A stretch of 64,000 bases of DNA from Apis mellifera (lineage: Eukaryota > Arthropoda > Insecta > Hymenoptera > Apidae), in assembly GCF_003254395.2 (NCBI RefSeq), contig NC_037646.1, positions 10,907,381-10,971,380 on the forward strand, given 5' to 3'. This document shows, piece by piece, positions 51,901 through 63,089 of the stretch. The notes beneath the pieces were generated by a model. That model did not search any database. It was not told the DNA's origin and worked only from the letters and a program-made list of their open reading frames with translations. A program made the position numbers and the translations under genes. The first letter of the stretch is position 1; the number at the start of each line of letters is the position of its first letter.

Positions 51901-53129
51901 TATTTTTAAAATATTAATTATTAATTAATTAATTTAATGTAACTTTAATATAAAAACATTCAAATATACCTTAATACATCTTCTCTTTTTCTTTTACTTG
52001 AATTATGTCCTTGTCTATTATCATGTTCTCTAAAACTAGGACTATAACGTTTATCTAATGTAACTTCACCGCTATTGGAAGCTTGCAAAACACCTGGATG
52101 AAAAAAAAAATTTGATTATTTAATTCAATTAATCAATATCAATATAGTTAATTAAAAAATAATAATAATAAAAAAATACATTAGAAGATAAAAAAAATGA
52201 AAAAGAAAAAAATAAAAAATAATAAAATCATTTTACCTTTAAATTTTGGAACAAACACTTGAATATCTTGTGGAATGTTTTGATAAAAGTCAAGTTCTTT
52301 ATAGTTTAATGGTTTACAAATAGTATTTTGGTTTAATAAAAGTAATCTTGTATGCCCACCAACCTATAAAACATATAAAATTATTTTGTTATAATATTTT
52401 TTACAAAACAAAATATTTTATTTTTAAATATATAGCATAACAAATAAAAAATCCTATGCATTGATCAAATATTTATGCAATTTGTAACTAAATGTATTTA
52501 TAGTTGTTATTTTTAATTCTATTTATTTGCGATGAATAGATAATGAAAAAATGCATAACATAGAATTCTATTAATGAATCATTACTGAATCATAGTATCA
52601 TATATATATATGTATATATATAATTTCATTTTTTTTTAACTATCTTTTATTTTTTTTTTTCTAATTTTTTTTATAATTCTAATAATTTTTCTGAATATAT
52701 TCTCTTATTATATTTTTATTTAATAAGAATAACAAATAAATAATTTTATTCACAAATAATCGTGAATAAATAATGAATAAACATGAATATGAAATTGTAT
52801 GATGTATTAAATAAAAACAAATAAAAGCAAAAAAAAATATAATTGCTAAATTTTCGATTCATAAAATTAAACAAACGAAAACAATCTTTCTTACTAAATA
52901 TTATCGTTAAAAAATAGAAAAATAAAAAATAAATGATAGTAAGATTATTTAGGCAATATTTTTTAAACATATATTAGAATAATTAAATAAAACAAATTAT
53001 CATCACCTGATTTTTAAGTGGTAATAATGCGACTTCTTCATCATTCTCCTGCAGAAAGGAGGAATTATTTGTATTATGGCACTGCGATTTTGTTTCTCCC
53101 ATACCCCAGGTACCCGACAAATATACCAT
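45978..53129 (-). CDS. IP6K: inositol hexakisphosphate kinase
   Basis: Phosphorylates inositol hexakisphosphate to the pyrophosphate 5-InsP7, a signalling molecule in energy and phosphate control. Nine exons close in frame to 541 residues: 53129-53007, 52363-52237, 52093-51970, 51852-51773, 51589-51414, 51256-51051, 50912-50631, 46630-46349, 46203-45978. Kinase signatures: PKFKG in the N-lobe (about 80), PCILDLKMG (166-174, the family PxxxDxKxG motif), TRQHGDDAS, CGMQVYQ, SLLVVYEG (280-287) and DFAHTT (493-498), and the C-terminal LTGLDSLKRLLLEIL. Between SLLVVYEG and the DFA motif lies a Ser/Asp/Glu-rich insertion of about 200 residues, mostly in two exons separated by a 4-kb intron; vertebrate enzymes have a few tens of residues there. 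The start is at MVYLSGTWGMGE; the gene is divergent from WARS2. Confidence 0.95.
47383..47440. mobile_element. possible piggyBac-like element end (solo)
   Basis: TTAA followed by CCCTTTTACTGCCCAGACC and a GC-rich, imperfectly self-complementary stretch to about 47432 stands out in AT-rich intron. piggyBac-superfamily elements insert at TTAA and begin with CCC. I found no matching reverse end with GGG-TTAA close by, so this is at best a truncated copy. Confidence 0.3.
48908..48964 (-). other. candidate cassette or poison exon in IP6K intron
   Basis: On the minus strand, CCCTAATCGAGCCCAG (branch-point-like and acceptor) precedes 57 bases ending TCGTAG before GTATAT, a usable donor. Spliced after the exon ending at 50631, the reading frame meets a stop after about nine codons. 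The surrounding block (48880-49045) is markedly more GC-rich than the intron. On the opposite strand the same block carries an 85-codon frame of unknown nature. Confidence 0.3.
49701..50036. mobile_element. possible TTAA-type miniature inverted-repeat element
   Basis: CCCTCC at 49701 and GGAGGG ending at 50036 form short terminal inverted repeats, flanked by CTAA on the left and TTAA on the right (one mismatch from a TTAA duplication). The interior is AT-rich and non-coding. The termini are short, so chance is possible. Confidence 0.25.
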
Positions 53130-54731
53130 AACCGTTGACTATCCAATAAATAAAACTCAAACACCAAAACAGATTATTCACACGGTTTTTACTTCTGTAA
53201 ATCTCGACGATACACTTTTCATCCATTCACTATTACTGAATTACTTGCTTAATACATTTTCCTTGAATGTGTCACAATGTTAAAAGAATAATAAGATATG
53301 ATTATTAACAAATACGAAACAAACCTCTAAATATCTGTAATGTTCTTTCACAATCGACTTTTCATAAGTATTAAAAAAACACACACAAAAAAATATTGTT
53401 CTAAATGATACTACGAGATCAGCTGTGCAACAATCACTATGCAAATTGCTTTTTTGAAGGGTATATATAAATTAAGAAAATTCTGTGGTAGAAGATATTA
53501 GCTCTAATAATTTCTACTAGATGACACTAATATTAGTAGAAATTGCGTATCACATCGAGTTTGCCAATCCTAACAAAAGAATATATTCCAAGTATTATAC
53601 TTTATCCAACTAGTTGAGTCACCGAATGTAAATAAAACTTTATGAGTAAAAGTTAAAATGAATAAAGTTGGATTCACAAATCTGAGATATAAATTATATA
53701 TAATAAAATATTATGATTTTTAAACTATCTTTAAATTAAAATAAAAAGAAATTAAATTTCAATAAAATAATTTTTAAGATAAAAATTTTAACAATAATAT
53801 AATGTGATTCTATTTTCATGAAAAATGATCATCAGTATATTTTAAGTAAGAATTAATATAGTTTTATGTATCGATATAATGTAATCTTAATCTAATCTTA
53901 ATCTTGATATATTATTTAATTAATATTTTAAATTTCAAATTTTATATATTATATAATTTCAAAACATTACATTTGATTTATTTACTTTAGACATTTTTTT
54001 TCATTGAATGAAGTATAGTTCTTAAAACATATTTTTTTACTAAGCTTGGCAAACTCATTGGTAGTTTTCTTTAATCAGCGCTGCTAAACGGAAGTTATTT
54101 TCTGGTAAAAAATGTTATTAGTTCTCTAGGAAGACATATGAAAGTATCTATAAAAATATATAATGATGTATCATCTAATAAAAAAAGAATTAAAGAAAAA
54201 TATATCAGAAAATTTATTTCAAATAAATTGTTCATATCATTGAATCATTGAAAATAATGATATTCAATATTATAACAACAAAATTTTATAGTATAGTATT
54301 CAGAATTTACATATTTATATATTGTATTTATATGCATATGAAATAAAAATATAATATATTTATTACAATATAATTATAATGAATTCTTTTAATTGTGCAA
54401 AAATAAACAATATTCAAATTCTATAATAATAATTACATAAAATTTGATTTGTTTCATATATATATATATACATGTTCTTTAAAATTCCCGCAAATTGTAA
54501 TATACAATATTTATACATATAATTTTGAACATAAATTAATAACTATATATATATATATATACAAATAAAAAATAATAATATAAATAATAAATAAATTAAT
54601 ATATATAAATAAAAAAATATAGAATACATTTAGTTTCATATTAGATAAGTTTTTTAGTGTTTTAATTTAAAGCACGTATTTTAAATTTAATTTCAAATAA
54701 CAATCTATTTAAATGTATTAATTTATTGAAA
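53130..54731. promoter_or_regulatory. divergent region between IP6K and WARS2
   Basis: The left part, up to about 53640, is more mixed in base composition and is the likely IP6K promoter and 5' UTR. The remainder is AT-rich with TA microsatellites. The WARS2 start lies in very AT-rich sequence and no clear core element was recognised. Confidence 0.45.
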
Positions 54732-56450
54732 ATGTTTAAAAGAATAAAAAATATTCATAGTTTTCAAAGAATTAATTCCAAATATATATTCATAAAAAAA
54801 TATAGTCAAAAGGTTAAGTTTCATAACATTAAAAGTATTAATTTTTTATTTAAATATATCAATTAATTGTAGGTTTCCAAATGTTATCCAAAAAGAATAT
54901 TTTCGGGAATTCAACCAACTGGAAATTTACATTTGGGAAATTATCTTGGTGCCATACAAAAATGGATACAATTCCAGGATAATGGAGAAAATGTTATTTG
55001 GAGCATTGTGGATATGCATGCTATTACTTTATCACATGTAAGAATTTATTAAATATATATTTTGTGTTTAATATATACCAATAATGATATAAACAATCTT
55101 ATTTTATTATTAATTATTGTTTTATAAGAATAATAATACATGTGTATAAATTTAAAAATCTTTCAAAAATAAAAAAGAAAAAAAATATGAATTGAGAATG
55201 AATATAATTCAATAGGATCCAAAAGAGTTAAATGATAATATATTTAAAATGACAGCAACATTATTAGCATGTGGTATTGATCCAAAGAAGAGTATATTAT
55301 TCCAACAATCTACTGTACCCATGCATACACAATTGAGTTGGATTTTGGGATGTCTTTCAACTCAAGCACGATTATCTCGCTTACCTCAATATAGAGAAAA
55401 AAGTCAGACATTAAAAGTCATTCCTTTGAGCTTATATATTTATCCTGTTTTACAAGCTGCTGATATATTATTATATAAGTAAGTATTTTATACACAAAAA
55501 TAATCAAATTAAAATGTCTTAATAATGCTTAATATCTTAGAATATTTTATTGTTTTAATTATTCATATCATATTAATTTTTTATATTACTTAATTAAAAT
55601 TAATTTCGCAAAGAAATTATTTATATTCAATTATAGAGCAACACATGTTCCAGTTGGACAAGATCAAGTTCAACATATTCAATTAGCACAAGAATTAGCT
55701 ATTAAATTTAACAAAAAATTTGGAGATACTTTTCCTGTACCTCATTCTTTAGTTAATGGTAAAAATTTTATTTCTACAAAAAATATATAATGATAAACAT
55801 ATGAATTATTTTTTTTTTTAATAGAATATATATATATATATATTTTGCAGAAAATGCAAGTCAACGTATAAAATCTCTTCGCGATCCTTTAAAGAAAATG
55901 TCAAAGTCTGAGAAAGATTCAAGAAGTAGATTAGATTTATTAGATGAACCTGATGTATTATTGGAGAAGATAAAAAAAGCTGTTACCGATTGTACCTCAA
56001 AAGTAACTTATGAACCAGAAACAAGACCTGGTGTTTCAAATTTAGTTATTATTCATTCAATGCTTAGTGGAAAGTCTGAGGATCAAATATGTTCTGAAGT
56101 AGAAGAATTAGATACTGGAAAGTATGTACATTAAAAAATTCAATTTTTTTCTTCTTTATTCGTTGTACGATTTTAAATTATTTTATTTTAATTAATTAAT
56201 TAAATTTATATGCTATAGATATAAATTGATGCTGGCAGATTATATTATAGAAAAATTAAGTCCAATTCGTAAAGAATATTCAAAATTAATTAAAGATCCA
56301 ATGTATTTAGAAGAAATTTTGAAGAATGGCACGGAAAAAGCGATCGAAATAGCTAATGATTGTTGGTATGATGTTCGAAATAAAATTGGTTTTGAAAATG
56401 ATATTCTCTGTATTAATGAATCAGTACAAAATATAGTAAACAAAATATAA
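54732..56450 (+). CDS. WARS2: mitochondrial tryptophanyl-tRNA synthetase
   Basis: Class I synthetase that charges mitochondrial tRNA-Trp. Exons 54732-54812, 54873-55037, 55216-55478, 55637-55758, 55851-56121 and 56219-56450 give 377 residues. The first 30 are basic and lack acidic residues (MFKRIKNIHSFQRINSKY), a good mitochondrial targeting sequence. The ATP-binding HIGH-type motif is in GIQPTGNLHLGNYLG (residues 39-53), followed by WSIVDMHAIT. LSWILGCLSTQARLSRL, YPVLQAADILLY and HVPVGQDQVQHIQL form the tryptophan pocket region, and KMSKS is at 226-230. ETRPGVSNLV and the C-terminal helical part follow the bacterial-type TrpRS. Its stop is 58 bp from the RTN4IP1 stop on the other strand. Confidence 0.95.
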
Positions 56451-56508
56451 TATAAAATGCATATTTATTGTACGAAATAATTTTATTGGATTAATTGTTG
56501 ATATAATA
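56451..56508. terminator. 58-bp convergent junction of WARS2 and RTN4IP1
   Basis: Only 58 bases separate the stop codons of two convergent genes. The 3' UTRs almost certainly overlap as antisense transcripts unless both are extremely short. Confidence 0.6.
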
Positions 56509-58092
56509 TTATGTCATATCAATAACTAATTTACCTCGTAAATGACCTTGAGCTACTCTTTCATATGCTAGTGGCAAATCTTGAAATGAATATACTTTTT
56601 TAACTACAGGAATAAGCTGGATAAAATAAAAAATCATATATGTACATATATATATGTATATATATTATTAATTAAAATTAAAATTAAAATTAAAATGATA
56701 TATGGAAATGAATATTACCTTTTCAGTTTCAACCAATTCTTTAAGTGTTTTAATTCCTGATGTTGAAGGTGTAAAAAAACCCCATTTCACTGTACTTCTA
56801 TTTTCAACAATAGACATGTTATATTTCAACAATTCACCTATATTTTTTACTGTGCCTGCTATCAATCCATGTTGATCCGTATTTTTTAATATTGGAGAAT
56901 TTAAAGTTATATAAGTAGAATGAGGATAACCCTTTAATCTTATCATATCTGGTCCTTGATTAGCGCAATCCAAAATTATAGTATAACTAAATTAGAAATA
57001 AATTAGAAATTTATATCATTTTGCATAGAATGAATCAATGAAAATTTAAAGAACAAAATACATACGGTCCTTCACTAATTATTTTTGAATCAGCGCCATC
57101 TAATTTGTAATCAATTACAATATCAGCTCCTAATTTTTGTACTAAATTGACAGCATCGCTACTACATGTAGTAACAACCTGAATCAATTTAATTTATGTT
57201 TCAATATCTATAGAAATAATAAATTTATTGATATGATGAATAATTTACATGCATATCCCAAGACTTTAAAAGTTGTATTGCCATAGTTCCTACTCCTCCT
57301 GCACCACCTAATACTAAAACTTTGTTATTTTTCTTTAGGGGCATTATACTTTTACAATATAATGCACCAGTAATCCACAATGCAGACCATGCTGTAAGAC
57401 CAGTATATAATATACTGGCTGCTTCAATATGCGACAAATTTCTAGGTCTCAAAGTAACCTATAGATAAATAACTTTTTGATTTATACATTTTTTTTTTTT
57501 TTTTTTTTTTTTTGCTCATTTAGCCAATTAACATTACTTACATGCGAACTATTAACAACTACATAATTAGCATGACAACCTTGTTGTTCCACAGGAACTA
57601 CACCCCATATTTCATCACCTAATTTTAATTTATTTCCAATTCCATGTCCTTTTGAAACTATTACGCCAGAAAAATCTCTACCTAAAGTTAATGGCAATTC
57701 TAATTCGTCATATTGCCTACTAGTAAGATTTTTTGCTTTTCTCAATAAATTTAAAACTACTGCACCATATCCTCCTAATAGAAAATATTCAATTATAAAT
57801 ATTTATCACATAAACTTTAATAAATAAATAATTAATATAAATATTAATATTGCATACGTGTCATATATATATCTATAGGATTTACACTAGAAGCTTCAAC
57901 TTTCACAAGAATATCTGTTGGTCTATTAATTACTGGAATTCTGACATTTGAGAGTTTTAGTTCTTCCAAGCCACCATACGAATGAATTTGCCAAGCTTGC
58001 ATTTTATCTTCAATATTTTCTTTACATTTTGCTGATAAATTACTAAGAAAACGTATATTTGTTTTAAAATTCAATGTTATTTTTTTTAACAT
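56509..58092 (-). CDS. RTN4IP1: reticulon-4-interacting protein 1, mitochondrial
   Basis: Zinc-free medium-chain dehydrogenase/reductase of the quinone-oxidoreductase type; the vertebrate mitochondrial protein (OPA10) uses NADPH and supports coenzyme Q synthesis. Exons 58092-57858, 57774-57542, 57458-57249, 57178-57066, 56986-56719 and 56616-56509 give 388 residues. The N-terminus (MLKKITLNFKTNIRFLSNLS) is a good targeting sequence. Family features: MQAWQIHSYGG, VEASSVNPIDIYM, RGYGAVVLN, LPLTLGRDFSGV, GDEIWGVVP, LTAWSAL and the nucleotide-binding VLVLGGAGGVGTMAIQLLK (glycines at 207-213). LGADIVIDY and the C-terminal GHLRGKLVIDM also match. No zinc-binding cysteine cluster is present, as expected. 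It converges on WARS2. Confidence 0.95.
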
Positions 58093-59180
58093 CGTTTCAA
58101 ATTGATTTCAATTAAACACCGAAAAAAATATAGGTTATGTTCGAAAGATGCTACTAATTTATATTTATAACAATATCAAAAATACTTTCTTTTAAAATTT
58201 GACAACATAAATTTACACAAATTTTTATAAAGATGGATAATTTAATAAATTTAATTTCAACAGATTTTCATGATACATCCAAGATGACTATATATTGATA
58301 GTTGAATGTCATTGTCGTATATTTCTTTTTTTTTTAGTATTTCGTTTATATATATATATATATATACATATAAACATAAAATTAAACAATTATAATGTAC
58401 GATTAAGTTTTATGTTACACAATTTCCTTAAATATTTTTATTTTCTATTTTCGTTATCTATTAAATTGAAATATACCGCGCTCAAAAATTCTAATACAAA
58501 TTTTTTCCGACAAAAAAACTGTTTTAAATATTATACTATCACAGATTAAACAAATTTTAAATTATAAATTTTTTTCCCCAATGTATGCTTAATTTTTATT
58601 TTTTTATCGCGCAATTCATATATTTAAAAGTATATTATGAACACATAATATCATTAAAATATATACGCATTACGTATTAAAAACAATACATCCATAATTT
58701 ATTAAAATTTATTTTCAATTTTGAAAAAAATTTCAATTTTGAAATTTAAAAATAAATTTAATCTTCTCAATAGATATTTTCTATAATATTGTATTTGAAA
58801 CTTTTACAATATTTATAATACTGTAGAATATAAATCGTTTTTCAATATATGATATTTGAATTATATACGATAATTTTGAAAACTTTCGTATATGTACGTG
58901 CATCATTGAATCACGTACAGATGTTGCTTCTAAGGATAAAATCTATATCTAAAGTGTAATTAAATTAATTGAATTAATTGGGGAAAAAAAAAAAAAGAAG
59001 AAGAAAAAGGAAAAAAAGAAATCTCGAGTTAACACTCGAGCCCGATATTACACGCGATAATGAACGAAAGAAAGAATAAGATGAGCGAAATAAACGTGCA
59101 TAGATCATCGGAGATGTAGTTTCGATTTAATCTTTATTAGTAATGAATCATTTGATACGAGAGAGTAAAACAAGGGTGGT
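58093..59180. other. RTN4IP1 upstream region and AT-rich spacer
   Basis: AT-rich sequence with an (AT)n stretch near 58350-58370 and a short A/G-rich run at 58983-59020. A perfect hairpin, CTCGAGT-TAAC-ACTCGAG, lies at 59023-59040. No gene-like frame was found. Confidence 0.5.
59023..59040. repeat. perfect hairpin CTCGAGT/ACTCGAG
   Basis: Seven-base arms with a four-base TAAC loop. Because it lies next to an A-rich run it could form a small stem-loop, but its length is compatible with chance. Confidence 0.6.
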
Positions 59181-59262
59181 TCTTTCGTTTTACGAGTAAA
59201 TTTGACAACGCGCATGCCTGTTATCGATCGCTAATCACTATGGTTACGCCTCGGAATAGAGG

Positions 59263-59281
59263 CACGACAGCGACTACGACG

Positions 59282-59322
<41 letters not shown>

Positions 59323-59339
59323 AACGACGGTGACAGCGA
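59263..59339. repeat. ACG/GCG trinucleotide repeat
   Basis: About 25 units of ACG with GCG and ACA variants. It makes an apparent Thr/Ala repeat frame beginning at an ATG at 59240, which is not supported as a gene because the frame is short and lies in the presumed 5' region of still life. Confidence 0.85.
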
Positions 59340-60857
59340 TCACCCTGCATTTGTTTCACGGTGAGTTTAACGAGAATGATCGAACAGTTGTTCAACTTAT
59401 AATCGATTCGTATACAACGTAAAAGCTAACTGTACAAGTGAAACTGTAAGTGAACATTTCCGTACCGGGACGAGAAATAAGTGTAGTTTTAATTAAGATA
59501 GCGAGGAGAAAGAAAGCGTTGAATCTTGTGAATCCGAATTTTTTTTTTTTCCCTCCCCCCCTAAAAATATTCCGATCTCTACGTGACATTTCTGTTTACT
59601 TGCCGATAGAATAAAGTGGGGGAGGGGAAAAAAAACATCGAATCGACAAACATCGAATCGGAGGAAAAAGGAATGATTAAACCGAGAGAGAAAGAGAAAA
59701 AGAGAGAGGGAGGGAGGAGGATAGAAGGGAGGGAGGCAGGGCGAGATATATATACATATACATACATATACACACACATACATACATACATACAAAAGAG
59801 AAAGAATTTGTGGGTGAGGAAGAGATGACAAGAGAGGGAAAAGAAAGAGGAAAAAAAAGAAAGAAAGAAAGGAGAAAAAAAAATCGGGAGAATGAAGGAA
59901 CAGGTGAGGGGGTGGAGAAGGAGGAGTAGTAGGAGTAGGAGTGGGAGTAGGAGTAGGAGGAAAGGGGCGGCGTAGGGGTTGCTAGAGGGAGGGGAGGGGA
60001 AGGGGAATGGGAAAACGCATACAGGGCTGTTCAGAGTAACATGGAGCGCATCGCGGGCGCAGCGAGAGAGGATATTGACATTTTCGGTCGAGGGGCGCGC
60101 ATTCGTAGAAGAAGGGGTAGTGGGTAACGGGGCAGTCGCCTCTTTCACCCGATCCTGCAGTATCCATGGCTACGTCGCCCGCGAGGATTTCGCGCGAAAT
60201 ACCGGGAATTTCGGCCGCATAATCGTCCATTTTCCTTCCTCGAATAACAATTCACGGTGAAATTGACAAAGTGTTCTTTCCTGGATCCTGGTGTATCATC
60301 AGGAGGAGGGTGTATCGTCGCCTCGCTTCGAGTGTGTTCATTCTCCCTTCACACAGGTTTGACACAGGTGATCGCGAATCGTTTGATTTTCGGGAAAGGG
60401 TGGGTACCGTGGGCATCTCACACCCCGGTCGTAACCGCGCTAGCCCATCCCTTCTTTCCTAACCCCTTCCCACCTCTATTCGTTTATCTTTCCGTCTCTT
60501 ACTACTCTCCATCTCTCCTCTCCACCTTACCCTTACCCTCCCTCTCCCTCCCTCTCTCTCTCTCTCTCCCGTATTTCCTTTTCGCCATCTCTTCTCTCTC
60601 CTTTTTTTTCCCTTCCATTTCTGTCATTTTTGCCCCCCTCCTCCACTCCCTCCTCTCTTTTTCTTTCAACGGGCAACGTAGAACACGTTCAACCGTATCC
60701 ATCTTCCACGAGATTACCGCCAACGGTGAGTTTATTTCTCGCGATTCTTCTCGAGATCAAATCGAAACACGCGAACGTGTGACAAATGAAGGTAGAAAGA
60801 AAAAAAGAAAAGGGGAGGGGAGGGGAGTGATCAAGGAGATACGTGTACTTTACGTGC

Positions 60858-61095
60858 AAGTGAGAGAGAGAGAGGGAGGGAGAGGGAGAGAGGAGGGAGA
60901 GAAAGGAAGAAAGAGAGGGGGAGAGTGGGGGTGAGAGAGAGAGAGAAAAAGAGAGGGCGGAGAGGGATTGAAAATCGCGAAGAAGGTAGAAAGGACGGAA
61001 AGCGTATGCGATAAAGTACTACTACTAAAGTATCCATTGTTGGATAGAAAATAGGAAAGTTTGATAAGAGAGAGAGAGAGAGAGGAGGAGTTCGA
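60858..61095. repeat. GA-rich tracts
   Basis: Runs of GAGAG and GGGAGA units on the plus strand downstream of the donor at 60725. They may be bound by GAGA factor or simply be microsatellites. Confidence 0.7.
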
Positions 61096-62949
61096 GTAGA
61101 AAGGAATATATAATATCCTGCTGGTTAAAGAATCAGAGAGAGACAAGGGGCGTTGATTGAGCACCGGACAGCGAATGGGTGCAACCTACCTGGTGCAGTG
61201 TTTACTTGGACTGTGAGATACCTTGGACTAGGCGGTGTCCTTTGTTGTTCGGTAACACGACAAATTGCAGTGACATGTGCTATTCAATTGCATAATAATT
61301 CCTGTCCAAACTGATCGAGATGGTTGCCTTTCAACGATAATAATAATATCTTCTTTAACTCGAGAAACTGCCATGTTTTTGACAAGTGCGAAATTTCTCG
61401 ATTACGTACACGTTTGCAATCTAACGCTTGTCTCTTGTTCGAATACCGACTTCTTCTTTTTCTTTTTTTTTTTTTTCTTTGTTAAATCAATCGACGATTA
61501 ATAATTGAATACGCAAGTAGAAAGATTGATATATTTTCGTATATGATCGATGATATCGTTTAACTTTTTCACTTATCTTCGTATATCGTATATCGTTGCC
61601 TGAAAAGTGTCGATAATTGGAGTACAAGTCGAGGAAAACGATAACACTTGAGAAATAATTATCCTTGAATATGAAGTATATGAAAGTGTTGTAATGCGTG
61701 TTATGTAGGTGAAAAGTCGGTATCGGTTCAGTAACCTTCTCGGCGACGCCACCCCTATTATTATCCATGACACGTTCACGCAACATTTTGTTCCGCTTCA
61801 TTGACCTTGCTAATGTCCATGCACCATCGTGCGACATCGTGTAATTATTTTTTTTCACGATTGTCGAAATAATAAGGGAGGGTAGAGAGGGTAGAACAAT
61901 TTTGGATCGAAACAAGAATACGATATATTATTGTCGTTATCAAACAAATCGTGTTTTTATAATATATCGACGCGGAAAATAATAAGTTGAGAAGAATCGA
62001 CCTGTTTTATTGGCAATTATGTAATTGAATTACAGCGCATTTCACGATTCCATTTATATCAAATTATCGAGGAATTTTTCTCCTTTCTTTCCAAGAATTA
62101 CTTCCCCTCCTAAAAATAATTTACACGATCGATAAAACGTGATTAAACGTGATTATTTATGATGATTATACTCGAGAGTGATCGATTCCTCTCGTTGGAA
62201 ATTTTCTTTTTTATAATTCGATTGATCGTTGAACGCCCTTTAAAGAGATATAATATCGTAATCCCCGAGAAAAAAATTCGAGACAGGCATTGAAGCAGTT
62301 TCTAAATATTATATAATTGTATATATATATATTTTCAGCGATCATGTCAGGGACAAGCTGATGAACTTTCGAACACCTGCAATGATGTGACAATAAAGAT
62401 ATCTTCTCCTACGTCCTTTCTCATATCGCGGGGTATTGTCCCTGTTATACAGTGCTTCCCAGAATAGAACGAAGAGAGAATGAAATAAAAAAAAAAAAAT
62501 AATAATCATCGGTTTAATAGTAATCGGTGGTAAAAAGAAAAAAAAAAACAAAAAATAAGAAAATAACAAAAAAAAGAAAAAAAAACGGTGCCAAACGTCG
62601 ATCGAGACAAGCCAATCAAAAAAAAAGCGAAAGCATCTCTTGATATTTCGATAAACATCGATTAAATTAAAAAAGGCAAAGCAAAAAAAAAAAAGAAAGG
62701 AACCGTTGACCGTTGATCGAAAGAGAAAAAAAAAAAAAAAAGAAAGAAAAACGCACAGAACGATTAAACGTTGTTACGTTTCAACGAAGAAGAGATAACG
62801 GAAAGCACAAAAACAAACGAGAGAGAGAGAGATAGAAAGGGACAGTCGTTGAAAAAAGAAGAAGAAGGTGAATCGGTCGAATCGAAAGGTGGCGCGAAGA
62901 AAGGAAGAAGGATCTACACAAGGTGGTATAAGAGAATAACGTGAATAGA

Positions 62950-63089
62950 ATGGGCAATAAGTTGTCTTGCAGTTGTGCTCCTCTTATCAGAAAGGCTTAT
63001 CGTTACGAGGATTCACCATGGCAGGCTGGAGCGAGGGGCGGAATGGGCGGCAGCGGAGCACGAAGGGGTGACACTGGCCACTTGCTCAG
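62950..63089 (+). CDS. sif: still life (SIF), Rac guanine-nucleotide exchange factor, first coding exon (partial)
   Basis: The exon encodes MGNKLSCSCAPLIRKAYR then YEDSPWQ and GHLLR, the N-terminus of the SIF type 1 isoform known from Drosophila; SIF is a TIAM-like Rac GEF that acts at synapses. Gly2 and the following residues form an N-myristoylation signal, with cysteines at positions 7, 9 and beyond as possible palmitoylation sites. Between PWQ and GHLLR the protein has a Gly/Arg/Ala-rich stretch (AGARGGMGGSGARRG), longer than the short basic stretch I recall for the fly. The exon ends CTCAG before GTGCGG with two bases of a codon left over, so the gene continues beyond the window. Upstream GTG codons and the readthrough frame to 63507 are not used. 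Confidence 0.85.

Larger units (their letters stand above)
59181..62949 (+). promoter_or_regulatory. GC- and GA-rich promoter and 5' UTR region of still life
   Basis: Composition changes sharply here: CpG-containing, purine/pyrimidine-biased sequence in an otherwise AT-rich window. Likely non-coding exon ends with strong donors occur at 59360 (TTTCACG before GTGAGT) and 60725 (CAACG before GTGAGT), suggesting alternative first exons. A final 5' UTR exon probably begins at 62340 after ATTTTCAG and runs into the coding start at 62950. Long GAGAG tracts (about 60860-60960 and 61068-61090) are potential GAGA-factor sites. Overlapping long frames on both strands at 59579-60934 are low-complexity Pro/Ser/Leu/Phe or Arg/Glu/Gly frames and are not called as genes. 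Confidence 0.5.

Noticed and set aside
57488..57513. Long T run as a possible retroposon tail
   Set aside because: It is the A-rich end of a short RTN4IP1 intron on the minus strand, with no adjoining inserted sequence.
59240..59422. ATG-initiated Thr/Ala repeat frame
   Set aside because: Produced by an ACG trinucleotide repeat and crosses the strong splice donor after 59360.
59579..60934. Long overlapping frames on both strands (up to 225 codons)
   Set aside because: Low-complexity sequence: CT-rich on one strand, GA-rich on the other; no domains, and interrupted by the donor at 60725.
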